Part shown: positions 8,054-15,195 of the stretch, piece by piece | How positions within the stretch are numbered: position 1 is the first letter of the stretch | Layout of the letters: each line of letters starts with the position of its first letter | Source: Desulfobacterales bacterium | GTDB taxonomy: Bacteria > Desulfobacterota > Desulfobacteria > Desulfobacterales > JAFDCJ01 | Assembly: GCA_020345785.1 (NCBI GenBank) | Contig: CP070771.1 | Span: 4,953,352-4,978,063, forward strand | Direction: 5' to 3' | Length of the DNA: 24,712 bases | The notes under the pieces: model-generated | Databases searched by the model: none | The model's input: only the letters and a program-made list of their open reading frames with translations | What the model was told of the DNA's origin: nothing | Program-made: the position numbers and the translations under genes

Positions 8054-9904
8054 TCAACTCTCTTCTTCTTTGGCTTCCTCGGGCAGCACCCGGCCGCTTT
8101 TCATTTTTTGGATCTGCTGATTGTAAAAAGCAATGACTTCGCGCCGGTTCAACATGCCGATCAGTTCCGTGTGATCGTCTTCTTTGACCACCGGCAGACT
8201 GTCGATGTTCTTGGTAGTGAATTTTCTTAAGACGGTGTTTAAATCTTCGGCCGGAGTCGTCACAATAATGTCGGAAGTTCCGATGTCCTTCATGACCACC
8301 AGGCTTTCAATTTCCGGTGAAAACAGCACGCCGCGCACATCATTAATGGAAAAAATACTGCTCAGTCTTTTATGCTGGTCCATCACCGGAAAATAGTGCT
8401 GGGAGGTTTCCGAAAAATACTTCTTAAAATCGGAAAACGTCATGTCCTGGGGAATCAGCGTAACTTTTCTTACATGTTCCATCACATCTCTTACCTTGAT
8501 GGTTTGTAAAATATCGATGAAAAAATCGCCGGCATGGGCCGGTGAGTCGACACGGCTTTTAACCTGCCGGTGAAAAATAGTCCAACGCTTGGATGCCAGG
8601 TAGGCCACGGAGCATACCAACAGGCTTGGCAGCAGCAGGTGATAGGAGTTGGTCATTTCACTGACAAAAATAATGGTAGAAATCGGTGTGTTGGAAACGG
8701 CGGTAAAAAAACCGGCCATTCCGACCACCACAAACGCTCCGGGTTCGGCGACGACCCCGGGAATCATCAGATGAAAAAATTTACCGACAGCCCCCCCCAT
8801 GGCGCCCCCGATAACGATCGAGGGACCGAAAACACCGCCACTGCCGCCGGAGCCGATGGTGAATGAGGTCGTCAGCACTTTACCGAAAGCCAGGAGTAAA
8901 AGGAAAGGTATGGTCAATTCGTTGTAAATCGCCTTTTGGGCGAACCCATAGCCGAAGGCCAGCGTCTGCGGCAAAAAGAATCCGATGATACCGGTACACA
9001 GACCACCGATGGCGGGTTTTATGTGATTGGGAATTTTTAGGGAATGGAAAAATCCGGTGATCCCGTAAAATAATTTCACATAAACGGCACCGGTTGCAGC
9101 CAGGACCAGAGCTAATATGACATAGGGTCCCAGTTCCACCGGATTTTGAAACTTGAAATCAGGCGACTGAAATAAAGAACCCCATCCAAAAACCAGGCAA
9201 AAAAGACAGTATGCAACCACCGATGAAATTCCGGCCGGTATGATCACCTCCGATTCAAATTCAGGATCGCGGTAGAGAACTTCGGCGGCAAATAAGGCCC
9301 CTGCCAACGGCGCCCGGAAGATACTGCCGACGCCCGCCGCAACGCCGGCGGCCATCATGATACGACGTTCGCGGCGTGATAGCCTCAATTTGGTCGCCAG
9401 AAAAGATCCGAAACCGGCTCCGATCTGGGCAATCGGCCCCTCTCTGCCACCCGAACCGCCTGTGGTGAGCGTGATGGCAGAGGCAAACGTTTTTATGATC
9501 GGAACCCTGGCGCGTATGAAGCCGCCGGCATTATGATAGGCATTTATCGCCGCATCGGTGCCGTGCCCCTCGGCCTCGGGAGCAAAGGTGTAGACGAGCC
9601 ATCCGCTGATAATGCCGCCAAAGGCCGGCAGAAACAAAAGAATCCAACGGTTAAAGGAATGCTCGGTGGGAGGAATAAGATGATGTTCACCAGCCGGCGC
9701 CGGGGGGCGATAGCCCGCCAGCATATCCATGAAATAATGGATGCCGACCTGGCAGAGATAATGGAAAATGATGGCTCCGGTGCCGGCGATGATGCCGATA
9801 CCGATAAAATATAAGGTCCACTTGCCGGCCTTGGAAACCCGGCCGGAAAGATCATGCCTGGCAAGAATATCAATGCGTGCCTGTAATTTTCTCAATGAGG
9901 ACAT
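8054..9904 (-). CDS. CLC-family chloride channel/transporter with C-terminal CBS pair
   Basis: A 616-residue membrane protein. Residues about 1-440 form the CLC anion pathway with GSGGREGP (gating glutamate in GREGP) and GSGGSGGVFGPS; residues about 470-600 form two CBS domains (VRDVMEHVRKV and the later STSDIIVTTPAEDLNTVL-like region) that usually sense nucleotides. Two positions are unusual. The selectivity segment reads GHGTDAAI instead of GSGIPE. Where the E. coli antiporter has a Glu-Glu pair after APLAG, this reads APLAGALFAAEV, so the inner proton glutamate (Glu203) is valine, as in CLC channels. That suggests passive anion conduction, which is an inference. The upstream ribosome site is weak. 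It is transcribed away from the aminotransferase gene. Confidence 0.92.
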   Translation of the reverse strand: MSSLRKLQARIDILARHDLSGRVSKAGKWTLYFIGIGIIAGTGAIIFHYLCQVGIHYFMDMLAGYRPPAPAGEHHLIPPTEHSFNRWILLFLPAFGGIISGWLVYTFAPEAEGHGTDAAINAYHNAGGFIRARVPIIKTFASAITLTTGGSGGREGPIAQIGAGFGSFLATKLRLSRRERRIMMAAGVAAGVGSIFRAPLAGALFAAEVLYRDPEFESEVIIPAGISSVVAYCLFCLVFGWGSLFQSPDFKFQNPVELGPYVILALVLAATGAVYVKLFYGITGFFHSLKIPNHIKPAIGGLCTGIIGFFLPQTLAFGYGFAQKAIYNELTIPFLLLLAFGKVLTTSFTIGSGGSGGVFGPSIVIGGAMGGAVGKFFHLMIPGVVAEPGAFVVVGMAGFFTAVSNTPISTIIFVSEMTNSYHLLLPSLLVCSVAYLASKRWTIFHRQVKSRVDSPAHAGDFFIDILQTIKVRDVMEHVRKVTLIPQDMTFSDFKKYFSETSQHYFPVMDQHKRLSSIFSINDVRGVLFSPEIESLVVMKDIGTSDIIVTTPAEDLNTVLRKFTTKNIDSLPVVKEDDHTELIGMLNRREVIAFYNQQIQKMKSGRVLPEEAKEEES

Positions 9905-10410
9905 GTGCTATTCCGATTCTCAATTCTGTCGCGAAGAGCATTCGTGTTCTTTGTGACCCCGAGTCCGGCAGGCTGCCCGGCAACGCTCACTAGGGTTTGG
10001 CAGGAGCCTTCCTGAAGACCGAGAAGGTTCAAGAAATTTTGGCGCCTTTCTAATCGTTTAAAAGCTAATTTGCAAGAGCAAATTCCCTTTATCTAAATTA
10101 CTCTGCCCTCAAAAAAGGAAATACCTGGTGTGGATTACGCGTTTTTATTTATTGAAATGTGCTATGAAAAAGATAAAAAAATGCGCAGCATTGAATCATT
10201 AATCCGGCGGACCTTCGATTCAACAACTTTCTTAAATTCTCAAAAAAACAATCCACAAGCCTGAGCGTGCTGTTTTCCCGGGCGGATTAATGCGGATTAA
10301 TTAAGCCTTGCTGGCGTATTCTTTCGATGGTATAGAAACCGGCAAACACTTTGCGAAACATAACGACACATTTGGCAAATACCAGAAAAAAATAAGAAGG
10401 ACACTATAAA
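9905..10410. other. Divergent intergenic region, 506 bp, no gene found
   Basis: This separates the minus-strand CLC gene from the plus-strand aminotransferase. I saw no tRNA, no convincing small open frame with a ribosome site and no heptamer array. It has a short hairpin (CAGGA/TCCTG near 10000-10013), a doubled GCGGATTAAT motif (10271-10300), and a candidate promoter for the aminotransferase at 10308-10336. Confidence 0.5.
10308..10336 (+). promoter_or_regulatory. Candidate sigma-70 promoter for the aminotransferase gene
   Basis: TTGCTG (10308-10313) and TATAGA (10331-10336) are separated by exactly 17 nt; each matches the consensus at four of six positions. The leader to the ATG would be about 68 nt. 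Spacing is ideal but the hexamers are only fair. Confidence 0.35.
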
Positions 10411-11688
10411 ATGACGGATTTTAAGACTCTCAGCAACCAACAATTGCAGCAGTTAAAAGACAGCCTGCTTGATCAGTATCATGGATTTAAATCTCGCGGT
10501 ATCACCCTTGACATCACTCGCGGAAAGCCGTGCAGCGAACAGCTGGATCTTGCCCTTGAAATGCTGGACTGCGTCAACAGCAGGGACTACCAAACAGAAG
10601 ATGGAATGGACAGCCGAAATTACGGCGGGGTGGACGGGATTCCTGAGGCCAAAAAATTATTTTCCCAGTACCTGGAGGTAACTCCTGAGGAAATTATTAT
10701 CGGCGGCAACTCAAGCCTTAACCTCATGCATGACACCTTCATGCGGGCCATGATAAAAGGTGTCAGCGATGACGGTCCGCCCTGGGGCAAGCTGCCAAAA
10801 ATCAAGTTTTTGTGCCCCAGTCCCGGCTATGATCGGCATTTTTTCATCTGCGATTATTTAGGCCTTGAGATGATACCGGTTGAGATGAATGCTGCCGGTC
10901 CCGATATGGACGTTATTGAAAAAATGGTCGCCGAAGACGAAAGCATCAAAGGAATCTGGTGTGTGCCCAAATACAGTAATCCCACCGGCGCCGTCTATTC
11001 AGATGAGGTCGTCGACCGTCTGGCGTCGATGCCGACCAAAGCCGCTGATTTCCGCATTTTCTGGGATAATGCTTATACCGTCCATCACCTGGATGACAAA
11101 CCGGCACGCCTGAAAAACATTCTGGCCGCCTGCAAAAAGGCCGGCAATCCGGACCGCGTTCTGATTTTCGGCTCGACGTCCAAAATCGCGTTTGCCGGCA
11201 GTGGGGTGGCCATGATGGCCGGCAGTGAAAAAAATATGGCGCTGCTCAGAAAACAGATCAGCTTTCAAACCATAGGTCCGGATAAACTCAACCAGCTGCG
11301 TCACGTGAAATTTTTTAGGGACATGGCGGGCATACAAAATCATATGCAAAAGCACCGCGCAATATTAAAACCCAAATTTGATGCTGTGCAAAGCGTTCTG
11401 CAAGAAGAACTCGCCGGCAAAAATATTGCGCAATGGAGCAATCCCGCCGGCGGTTATTTCGTCAGCATCGATACCATGGAAGGGTGCGCCGCTGCGGTGG
11501 TCGAACTGGCGGCCGAAGCGGGTGTAAAATTGACCCCTGCCGGCTCGACCTACCCGTATATGCAGGACCCTCTGGATCGAAATATTCGCATAGCGCCGTC
11601 ATTTCCACCTGTAAAGGATGTGCTTGCGGCAATGCAGTTGCTATGTATTTGTATCCAGCTGGTTAGTATTGATAAACTGATGAATTGA
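10411..11688 (+). CDS. Class Ic aspartate aminotransferase (Rv3722c-like PLP enzyme)
   Basis: Pyridoxal-phosphate-dependent aminotransferase of 425 residues. DITRGKPCSEQLDLA near residue 33, CPSPGYDRHF, VPKYSNPTGAVYS and the PLP-lysine segment GSTSKIAFAGSG mark the PF12897 group, whose Mycobacterium member Rv3722c is the main aspartate aminotransferase. The likely reaction is aspartate plus 2-oxoglutarate to oxaloacetate plus glutamate in the cytoplasm. The start at 10411 has AAGGAC 8 nt upstream. It is monocistronic by position: divergent from the CLC gene and followed by a repeat-rich gap. The last dozen residues (CIQLVSIDKLMN) are a normal family ending. Confidence 0.9.
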   Translation: MTDFKTLSNQQLQQLKDSLLDQYHGFKSRGITLDITRGKPCSEQLDLALEMLDCVNSRDYQTEDGMDSRNYGGVDGIPEAKKLFSQYLEVTPEEIIIGGNSSLNLMHDTFMRAMIKGVSDDGPPWGKLPKIKFLCPSPGYDRHFFICDYLGLEMIPVEMNAAGPDMDVIEKMVAEDESIKGIWCVPKYSNPTGAVYSDEVVDRLASMPTKAADFRIFWDNAYTVHHLDDKPARLKNILAACKKAGNPDRVLIFGSTSKIAFAGSGVAMMAGSEKNMALLRKQISFQTIGPDKLNQLRHVKFFRDMAGIQNHMQKHRAILKPKFDAVQSVLQEELAGKNIAQWSNPAGGYFVSIDTMEGCAAAVVELAAEAGVKLTPAGSTYPYMQDPLDRNIRIAPSFPPVKDVLAAMQLLCICIQLVSIDKLMN

Positions 11689-11696
11689 AGGTTTCG

Positions 11697-11717
11697 GGTG
11701 TCAGGTGTCAGGTGTCA
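11697..11717 (+). repeat. Three perfect GGTGTCA heptamers
   Basis: GGTGTCA is repeated three times without change and stands directly against the truncated end of hairpin repeat C. A related, less regular stretch (CAGGTGCC...CCAGGTGTCAGG) occurs at about 1646-1670, not far before hairpin repeat A. Confidence 0.65.
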
Positions 11718-11718
11718 G

Positions 11719-11764
11719 CTTAGCCTCTGGCTTGAAAAGCGACCAGTCTGATCGAAAGAGAAAC
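11719..11764 (-). repeat. 60-bp hairpin repeat, copy C (reversed, one end missing)
   Basis: Read on the minus strand this is GTTTCTCTTTCGATCAGACTGG followed by GTCGCTTTTCAAGCCAGAGGC. It keeps the core and the inner stem (CTGG with CCAG, plus GCTT with AAGC) of copies A and B. The GAAACT end is replaced by the GGTGTCA heptamers, as if the tandem repeat had arisen at or broken into the element. Confidence 0.55.
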
Positions 11765-11890
11765 ATTGATAAAAGCGAATACCCGCCTGCCATGCATAAT
11801 ACGTTAGATTATCGTAATTATTAAGCTATGAATCAAAAAATTAAATTTTCCCTGGCCCTGTTTCAAGGCATTGCGGGCGGGTTGAATAAT

Positions 11891-11994
11891 GAATTTCGAA
11901 TGTCGAAATAATGTATCCCGTCTATTTTTTATATATAAGGACGGAGCGGGGCGACATCCACAAATATTCAATTTTCAATATTCAATAGTCAATG
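11891..11994. repeat. Heptamer arrays GAATTTC and AATATTC types
   Basis: 11891-11911 reads GAATTTC, GAATGTC, GAAATAA. 11963-11990 reads AATATTC, AATTTTC, AATATTC, AATAGTC. The second array is identical at 27 of 28 positions to 15166-15193 downstream of the phosphofructokinase gene. No gene is supported in the 364-bp gap from 11689 to 12052. Confidence 0.7.
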
Positions 11995-12002
11995 GAAAGG
12001 CG

Positions 12003-12029
12003 AACCCCGCTCAAACCGAGAGCGGGGTT
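12003..12029 (-). terminator. Strong hairpin after the PxxKW gene
   Basis: AACCCCGCTC (12003-12012) pairs perfectly with GAGCGGGGTT (12020-12029) around a 7-nt loop. It begins 24 nt beyond the stop codon of the minus-strand PxxKW gene. The following bases on either strand are not a clear T tract, so it could be a terminator or a 3'-end stabiliser. Confidence 0.5.
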
Positions 12030-12052
12030 TACCGTTTGATCGTGAGCAGCAA

Positions 12053-12331
12053 TTATCTGCTCCCTCTTTTGGAAGCCTTTAGGGGATTGAGCTTGGTCTG
12101 GGCGGAGGAGGTTGCTGCGCTGACATGAGATGCCAGGTTACAATTGCCGTTCTTCCACTTCACAGCCGGTTCCGGACAGGCTGTGCAGTACCAGCCCGAT
12201 GATAGTTCGGCGCCGCGGTTACAACCCTGGCACTGCTCTACGATCTGATGGCAAATCCCGCCGTTGTAGGAACACCCTTTAGCGGACATAAACGGACATT
12301 CCATACCCTCTTTGATGGTTGTACAAATCAT
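12053..12331 (-). CDS. PxxKW family cysteine-rich protein
   Basis: A 92-residue soluble protein with nine cysteines (C3, C12, C20, C27, C34, C37, C49, C52, C64), including a CQGC pair, a CTAC pair and then PAVKW followed by NGNCNLASH. The P-x-x-K-W signature and cysteine spacing match the family NCBI calls PxxKW cysteine-rich proteins, seen mainly in sulfate-reducing Desulfobacterota. The function is unknown; binding of zinc or an iron-sulfur cluster is plausible. The start is the ATG at 12331 with AGGAAGGGGG 8 nt upstream; the in-frame GTG at 12340 sits too close to that site. A sigma-70 promoter and an intrinsic terminator precede it, so expression may be controlled by attenuation. The C-terminal 20 residues are low in cysteine and variable in character. 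Confidence 0.85.
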   Translation of the reverse strand: MICTTIKEGMECPFMSAKGCSYNGGICHQIVEQCQGCNRGAELSSGWYCTACPEPAVKWKNGNCNLASHVSAATSSAQTKLNPLKASKRGSR

Positions 12332-12362
12332 TGGTATCACCCCCTTCCTGATGCAAATTTGT

Positions 12363-12395
12363 AAAAAAAAAGCCGGGAATTATTGGGACCCGGCT
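12363..12395 (-). terminator. Intrinsic terminator in the leader of the PxxKW gene (possible attenuator)
   Basis: Read on the minus strand: AGCCGGG, an 11-nt loop, CCCGGCT, then an unbroken run of eight T, the classic intrinsic terminator. It lies 31 nt before the ATG at 12331 and about 20 nt after the expected transcript start of the promoter at 12421-12449. No other minus-strand gene lies upstream that it could serve. A weaker competing pairing CGGT/GCCG just before it could act as an antiterminator. Confidence 0.7.
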
Positions 12396-12420
12396 CAAAC
12401 CGATCACAAAAAGTTGAGCG

Positions 12421-12449
12421 AAAATAATCGCACCGACAGTAAATGTCAA
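12421..12449 (-). promoter_or_regulatory. Sigma-70 promoter for the PxxKW gene
   Basis: On the minus strand, TTGACA (12449-12444) and TATTTT (12426-12421) are separated by exactly 17 nt. The -35 is perfect and the -10 matches four of six. Transcription would start near 12414, giving a leader of about 80 nt that contains the terminator. Confidence 0.65.
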
Positions 12450-12476
12450 GAAAATTTTACAGCATTTTTTTAATTT

Positions 12477-12493
12477 CTACAACCATATTGTAG
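12477..12493. promoter_or_regulatory. CTACAA-N5-TTGTAG inverted repeat upstream of the PxxKW promoter
   Basis: A perfect 6-bp inverted repeat about 28 bp upstream of the -35 box on the minus strand, in the 306-bp gap shared with kdsD. It could be an operator for either gene. No regulator is known. Confidence 0.3.
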
Positions 12494-12637
12494 GCTTGAT
12501 TTTTTTTTTACAATCACCGAAAATAAGTGACAAACCGGACGAAGTGGCCAACTTAACTGGACCATGGCCTCTAAATAAGGAATTTTTAAGATCACCAATA
12601 CGCCAATACTCCGGAGTCAAATGAAACGGAATGCAAT

Positions 12638-13657
12638 ATGAGCACGCACACGGATGACCGCGAGCCGAATACGGACTCAGGTCCGATTATTCAAAAAGCG
12701 ATCGAGGTTTTAAAAATTGAGGCCGCCGGCATCATGAATCTCATCGATCGGATTGATGAAAATTTTTCTATAATGGTCGAAATGATTTGCGGTTCCAGAG
12801 GGCGACTTATTGTAAGCGGAATCGGAAAATCAGGAATCGTCGGCCGAAAGATCGTAGCCACTTTAAACAGCACGGGCACCAGGTCCCTGTTTTTGCATCC
12901 TGTTGAGGCCATGCATGGAGATCTGGGGCAGGTGTCCGGCGATGACATATTTATTGCCCTGTCCAAGAGTGGCGAAACGGATGAATTAAATATTCTGCTG
13001 TCAAGTATTCGCCGAATCGGCTGCAAAATAATTGCCTTTACCGGTGATATAAAGTCGACCCTGGCCAAACTCAGCGACGTTGTGATCGACGTCGGTGTAG
13101 CGTGTGAGGCATGCCCGCTGGGGCTTGCACCGACCGCCAGCACCACCGCCATGCTGGCCATGGGAGACGCACTGGCGGTTGTTTTACTGGAAAAAAAGCA
13201 TTTTAAATCAAGTGACTTCAAACTGTATCATCCTGGTGGAACCCTCGGTCAGCGCCTGACCGCCAGAATTCAAGATCTGATGTTATCCGGCAAATCCATC
13301 CCCCGTGTGGACGAGGGAACGCCGATGCCGGATGCGGTCGTTGAAATTGAGCGCGGCGGATTGGGTACAACCCTGGTTATCGGTCCCGGCAACAAGCTCA
13401 GCGGCATCATCACTGACGGGGATATCCGGCGCATGGTCGTATCCGGCCGTCTGATCTCCGAACTCACCGTAGAAGACGTTATGTCCGAAAATCCACGGAC
13501 GCTGAGGGAAGACGCTCCCGCTTACGATGCTTTATACATGATGGAAGCGCATCAGATTACCGTGCTTCCTGTCGTCAATGACGCAGGTGAAGTAAAAGGC
13601 ATTTTGCACCTGCATGATATACTGGGCAAAGGCGCGTTTAAATTCAACGGAAGTTGA
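12638..13657 (+). CDS. kdsD: D-arabinose 5-phosphate isomerase KdsD/KpsF
   Basis: Converts D-ribulose 5-phosphate to D-arabinose 5-phosphate, the first step to Kdo for lipopolysaccharide. It has 339 residues (E. coli KdsD 328). An N-terminal SIS domain (about residues 40-180) carries SGIGKSGIVGRK and SKSGETDELN; two CBS domains follow (about 210-335) with GIITDGDIRRM and LHLHDILGKG. The family-specific ACPLGLAPTASTTAMLAMGDALA block is present. The ATG at 12638 has no clear Shine-Dalgarno. The phosphofructokinase gene begins 46 nt after its stop, so the two may be cotranscribed. Its presence implies an outer membrane with Kdo-containing lipopolysaccharide. Confidence 0.95.
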   Translation: MSTHTDDREPNTDSGPIIQKAIEVLKIEAAGIMNLIDRIDENFSIMVEMICGSRGRLIVSGIGKSGIVGRKIVATLNSTGTRSLFLHPVEAMHGDLGQVSGDDIFIALSKSGETDELNILLSSIRRIGCKIIAFTGDIKSTLAKLSDVVIDVGVACEACPLGLAPTASTTAMLAMGDALAVVLLEKKHFKSSDFKLYHPGGTLGQRLTARIQDLMLSGKSIPRVDEGTPMPDAVVEIERGGLGTTLVIGPGNKLSGIITDGDIRRMVVSGRLISELTVEDVMSENPRTLREDAPAYDALYMMEAHQITVLPVVNDAGEVKGILHLHDILGKGAFKFNGS

Positions 13658-13663
13658 ACCAAA

Positions 13664-13691
13664 AATATTCAATATTCATTTTGCAATTGTC
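13664..13691 (+). repeat. AATATTC heptamers just before the phosphofructokinase gene
   Basis: Reads AATATTC, AATATTC, ATTTTGC, AATTGTC and ends 12 nt before the ATG at 13704, so it overlaps the leader and reaches into the ribosome site (GTGAGG). The array ends in the same AATTGTC unit as the one at 15166-15193. Confidence 0.6.
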
Positions 13692-13703
13692 AGTGAGGTC
13701 TTC

Positions 13704-15032
13704 ATGAAAACAGAATCCATGATCACTCAAATCCCTACCCTTGGGGAGGCAAAAATACCGACACCGGTTCAAAAAAGGCTGGACGGCTCGGACGGCATCA
13801 GTTTCGTGTCCGACGCAAATCGGGTTATCATAGAAATTGATGACGCGCAGATCTACCGGATGGTGCAAGATGGTCAAAGTCTGCCGTGCTTTGAATTGGC
13901 GGGACCACGACGTCATATCTTCTTTGATCCGAGCAAATTAAAATGCGCCCTGGTCTCGTGCGGCGGATTATGCCCGGGACTAAACGATATTATTCGATCA
14001 ATTGTGCTGGAATTGCACTACGGCTACGGGGTGCGCAATATCTTCGGCATCCGCTACGGCCTTCAGGGTTTTATTCCCCGCTACGGTCATGAACTGATTG
14101 ATCTGACGCCCAAAGCGGTCGTCAATATTCACGATAGAGGCGGTACCGTGCTCGGATCGAGTAGAGGTCCCCAAGACATTGATGAAATTATAGACAGCCT
14201 TGAAAGGATGAACATCGGCTTACTATTTATGATCGGGGGTGATGGGACGCTTACGGCCGCCGGCCGGATAGCCGATAAAATTTTAGCGCGCGAATTAAAG
14301 ATCGGTGTTGTCGGGGTCCCAAAGACCATCGATAACGACATTTTCATGGTCTCCCGCTCTTTTGGTTTTGATACGGCAGTAGATGTCGCCACCAAAGCCA
14401 TCATTGCTGCCAGCAATGAAGCCGAGGGTTATCCCAACGGCATCGGCCTGATCAAATTAATGGGTCGGCATTCAGGGTTTATCGCTGCAACGGCGGTTCT
14501 GGCACAGCAGGATGTTAATTTTGTTCTCATTCCGGAAGTCGACTTCGATCTGGCAGGGCCTCATGGTCTGCTAAGTGACCTTGAAAAGCGTCTGGCAGAT
14601 CGAAAACATGCGGTGATCGTGGTGGCGGAAGGAGCCGGCCAAAAATTTTTTGAAGATGGAAAAAACGAACGGGATGCTTCCGGCAATATCAAGCTTAAGG
14701 ATATTGGAATTTATCTGAAGGATGCCATAACTGCTTACTTTAAGGAAAAGGGAATTGATGTCTCTATTAAGTATATCGATCCAAGCTACATGATTAGGAG
14801 CCTTCCCGCCAATGCCAACGATCGCGTCTTTTGCAACTTTTTAGGTCGCAACGCCGTGCATGCCGGTATGGCCGGCAAGACGAGTATGCTCATCGGCCAT
14901 TGGAACAACCACTTTGTCCATGTGCCGATGAAATTGATTGCCGAAAAACGAAAGCAGATAGATCCGGCGGGCAGTTTATGGCGCAGCGCCCTGGAGGCCA
15001 CCGGCCAGGGATCACTCAAGAATACAGCATGA
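13704..15032 (+). CDS. pfkA: 6-phosphofructokinase, group III/plant-trypanosome-like
   Basis: Phosphorylates fructose 6-phosphate to the 1,6-bisphosphate. It has 442 residues, longer than E. coli PfkA (320), with an N-terminal extension of about 90 residues before CALVSCGGLCPGLND. The catalytic core shows GGDGT (glycine at the position that favours ATP), PKTIDND (catalytic aspartates, with a lysine where E. coli has glycine) and MGRHSGFIA. GGDGT together with PKTIDND is the combination in plant and trypanosome ATP-dependent enzymes; classic pyrophosphate-dependent enzymes have GGDD. ATP is therefore more likely than PPi, but this is not proven. I chose ATG 13704 because GAGG lies 5 nt upstream and the open frame before it runs back into kdsD. 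An aldolase gene at 20840 supplies the next glycolytic step. Confidence 0.9.
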   Translation: MKTESMITQIPTLGEAKIPTPVQKRLDGSDGISFVSDANRVIIEIDDAQIYRMVQDGQSLPCFELAGPRRHIFFDPSKLKCALVSCGGLCPGLNDIIRSIVLELHYGYGVRNIFGIRYGLQGFIPRYGHELIDLTPKAVVNIHDRGGTVLGSSRGPQDIDEIIDSLERMNIGLLFMIGGDGTLTAAGRIADKILARELKIGVVGVPKTIDNDIFMVSRSFGFDTAVDVATKAIIAASNEAEGYPNGIGLIKLMGRHSGFIAATAVLAQQDVNFVLIPEVDFDLAGPHGLLSDLEKRLADRKHAVIVVAEGAGQKFFEDGKNERDASGNIKLKDIGIYLKDAITAYFKEKGIDVSIKYIDPSYMIRSLPANANDRVFCNFLGRNAVHAGMAGKTSMLIGHWNNHFVHVPMKLIAEKRKQIDPAGSLWRSALEATGQGSLKNTA

Positions 15033-15041
15033 TTTAATATT

Positions 15042-15193
15042 TTCGATTGAATATTGAATATTTGCTGATGACGCTCGCACAGTGCAGGCGCCAGCCCGCG
15101 TGTCGCGTCAGCTTTTCAATGATTTTTTTGAATTTGTTAAATCGATCCGCCGCAGGCGTACCTTAAATATTCAATTTTCAATATTCAATTGTC
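15042..15193. repeat. Inverted pair of AATATTC heptamer arrays between pfk and the lipoprotein gene
   Basis: 15049-15062 reads GAATATT twice, the reverse complement of AATATTC. 15166-15193 reads AATATTC, AATTTTC, AATATTC, AATTGTC and ends 2 bp before the minus-strand lipoprotein stop codon. The opposite orientation allows a long AT-rich stem around about 100 nt that includes GC-rich short repeats. It lies between convergent genes and might end transcription from both sides. Confidence 0.6.
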
Positions 15194-15195
15194 AT

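Noticed and set aside
9905..10410. tRNA or small RNA gene in the divergent gap
   Set aside because: No cloverleaf, CCA end or TTCGA loop pattern was found; only short hairpins.
11889..12128. 79-codon plus-strand frame across the gap and the end of the PxxKW gene
   Set aside because: It reads through heptamer repeats and a terminator-like hairpin, has no ribosome site, and lies antisense to a real gene.
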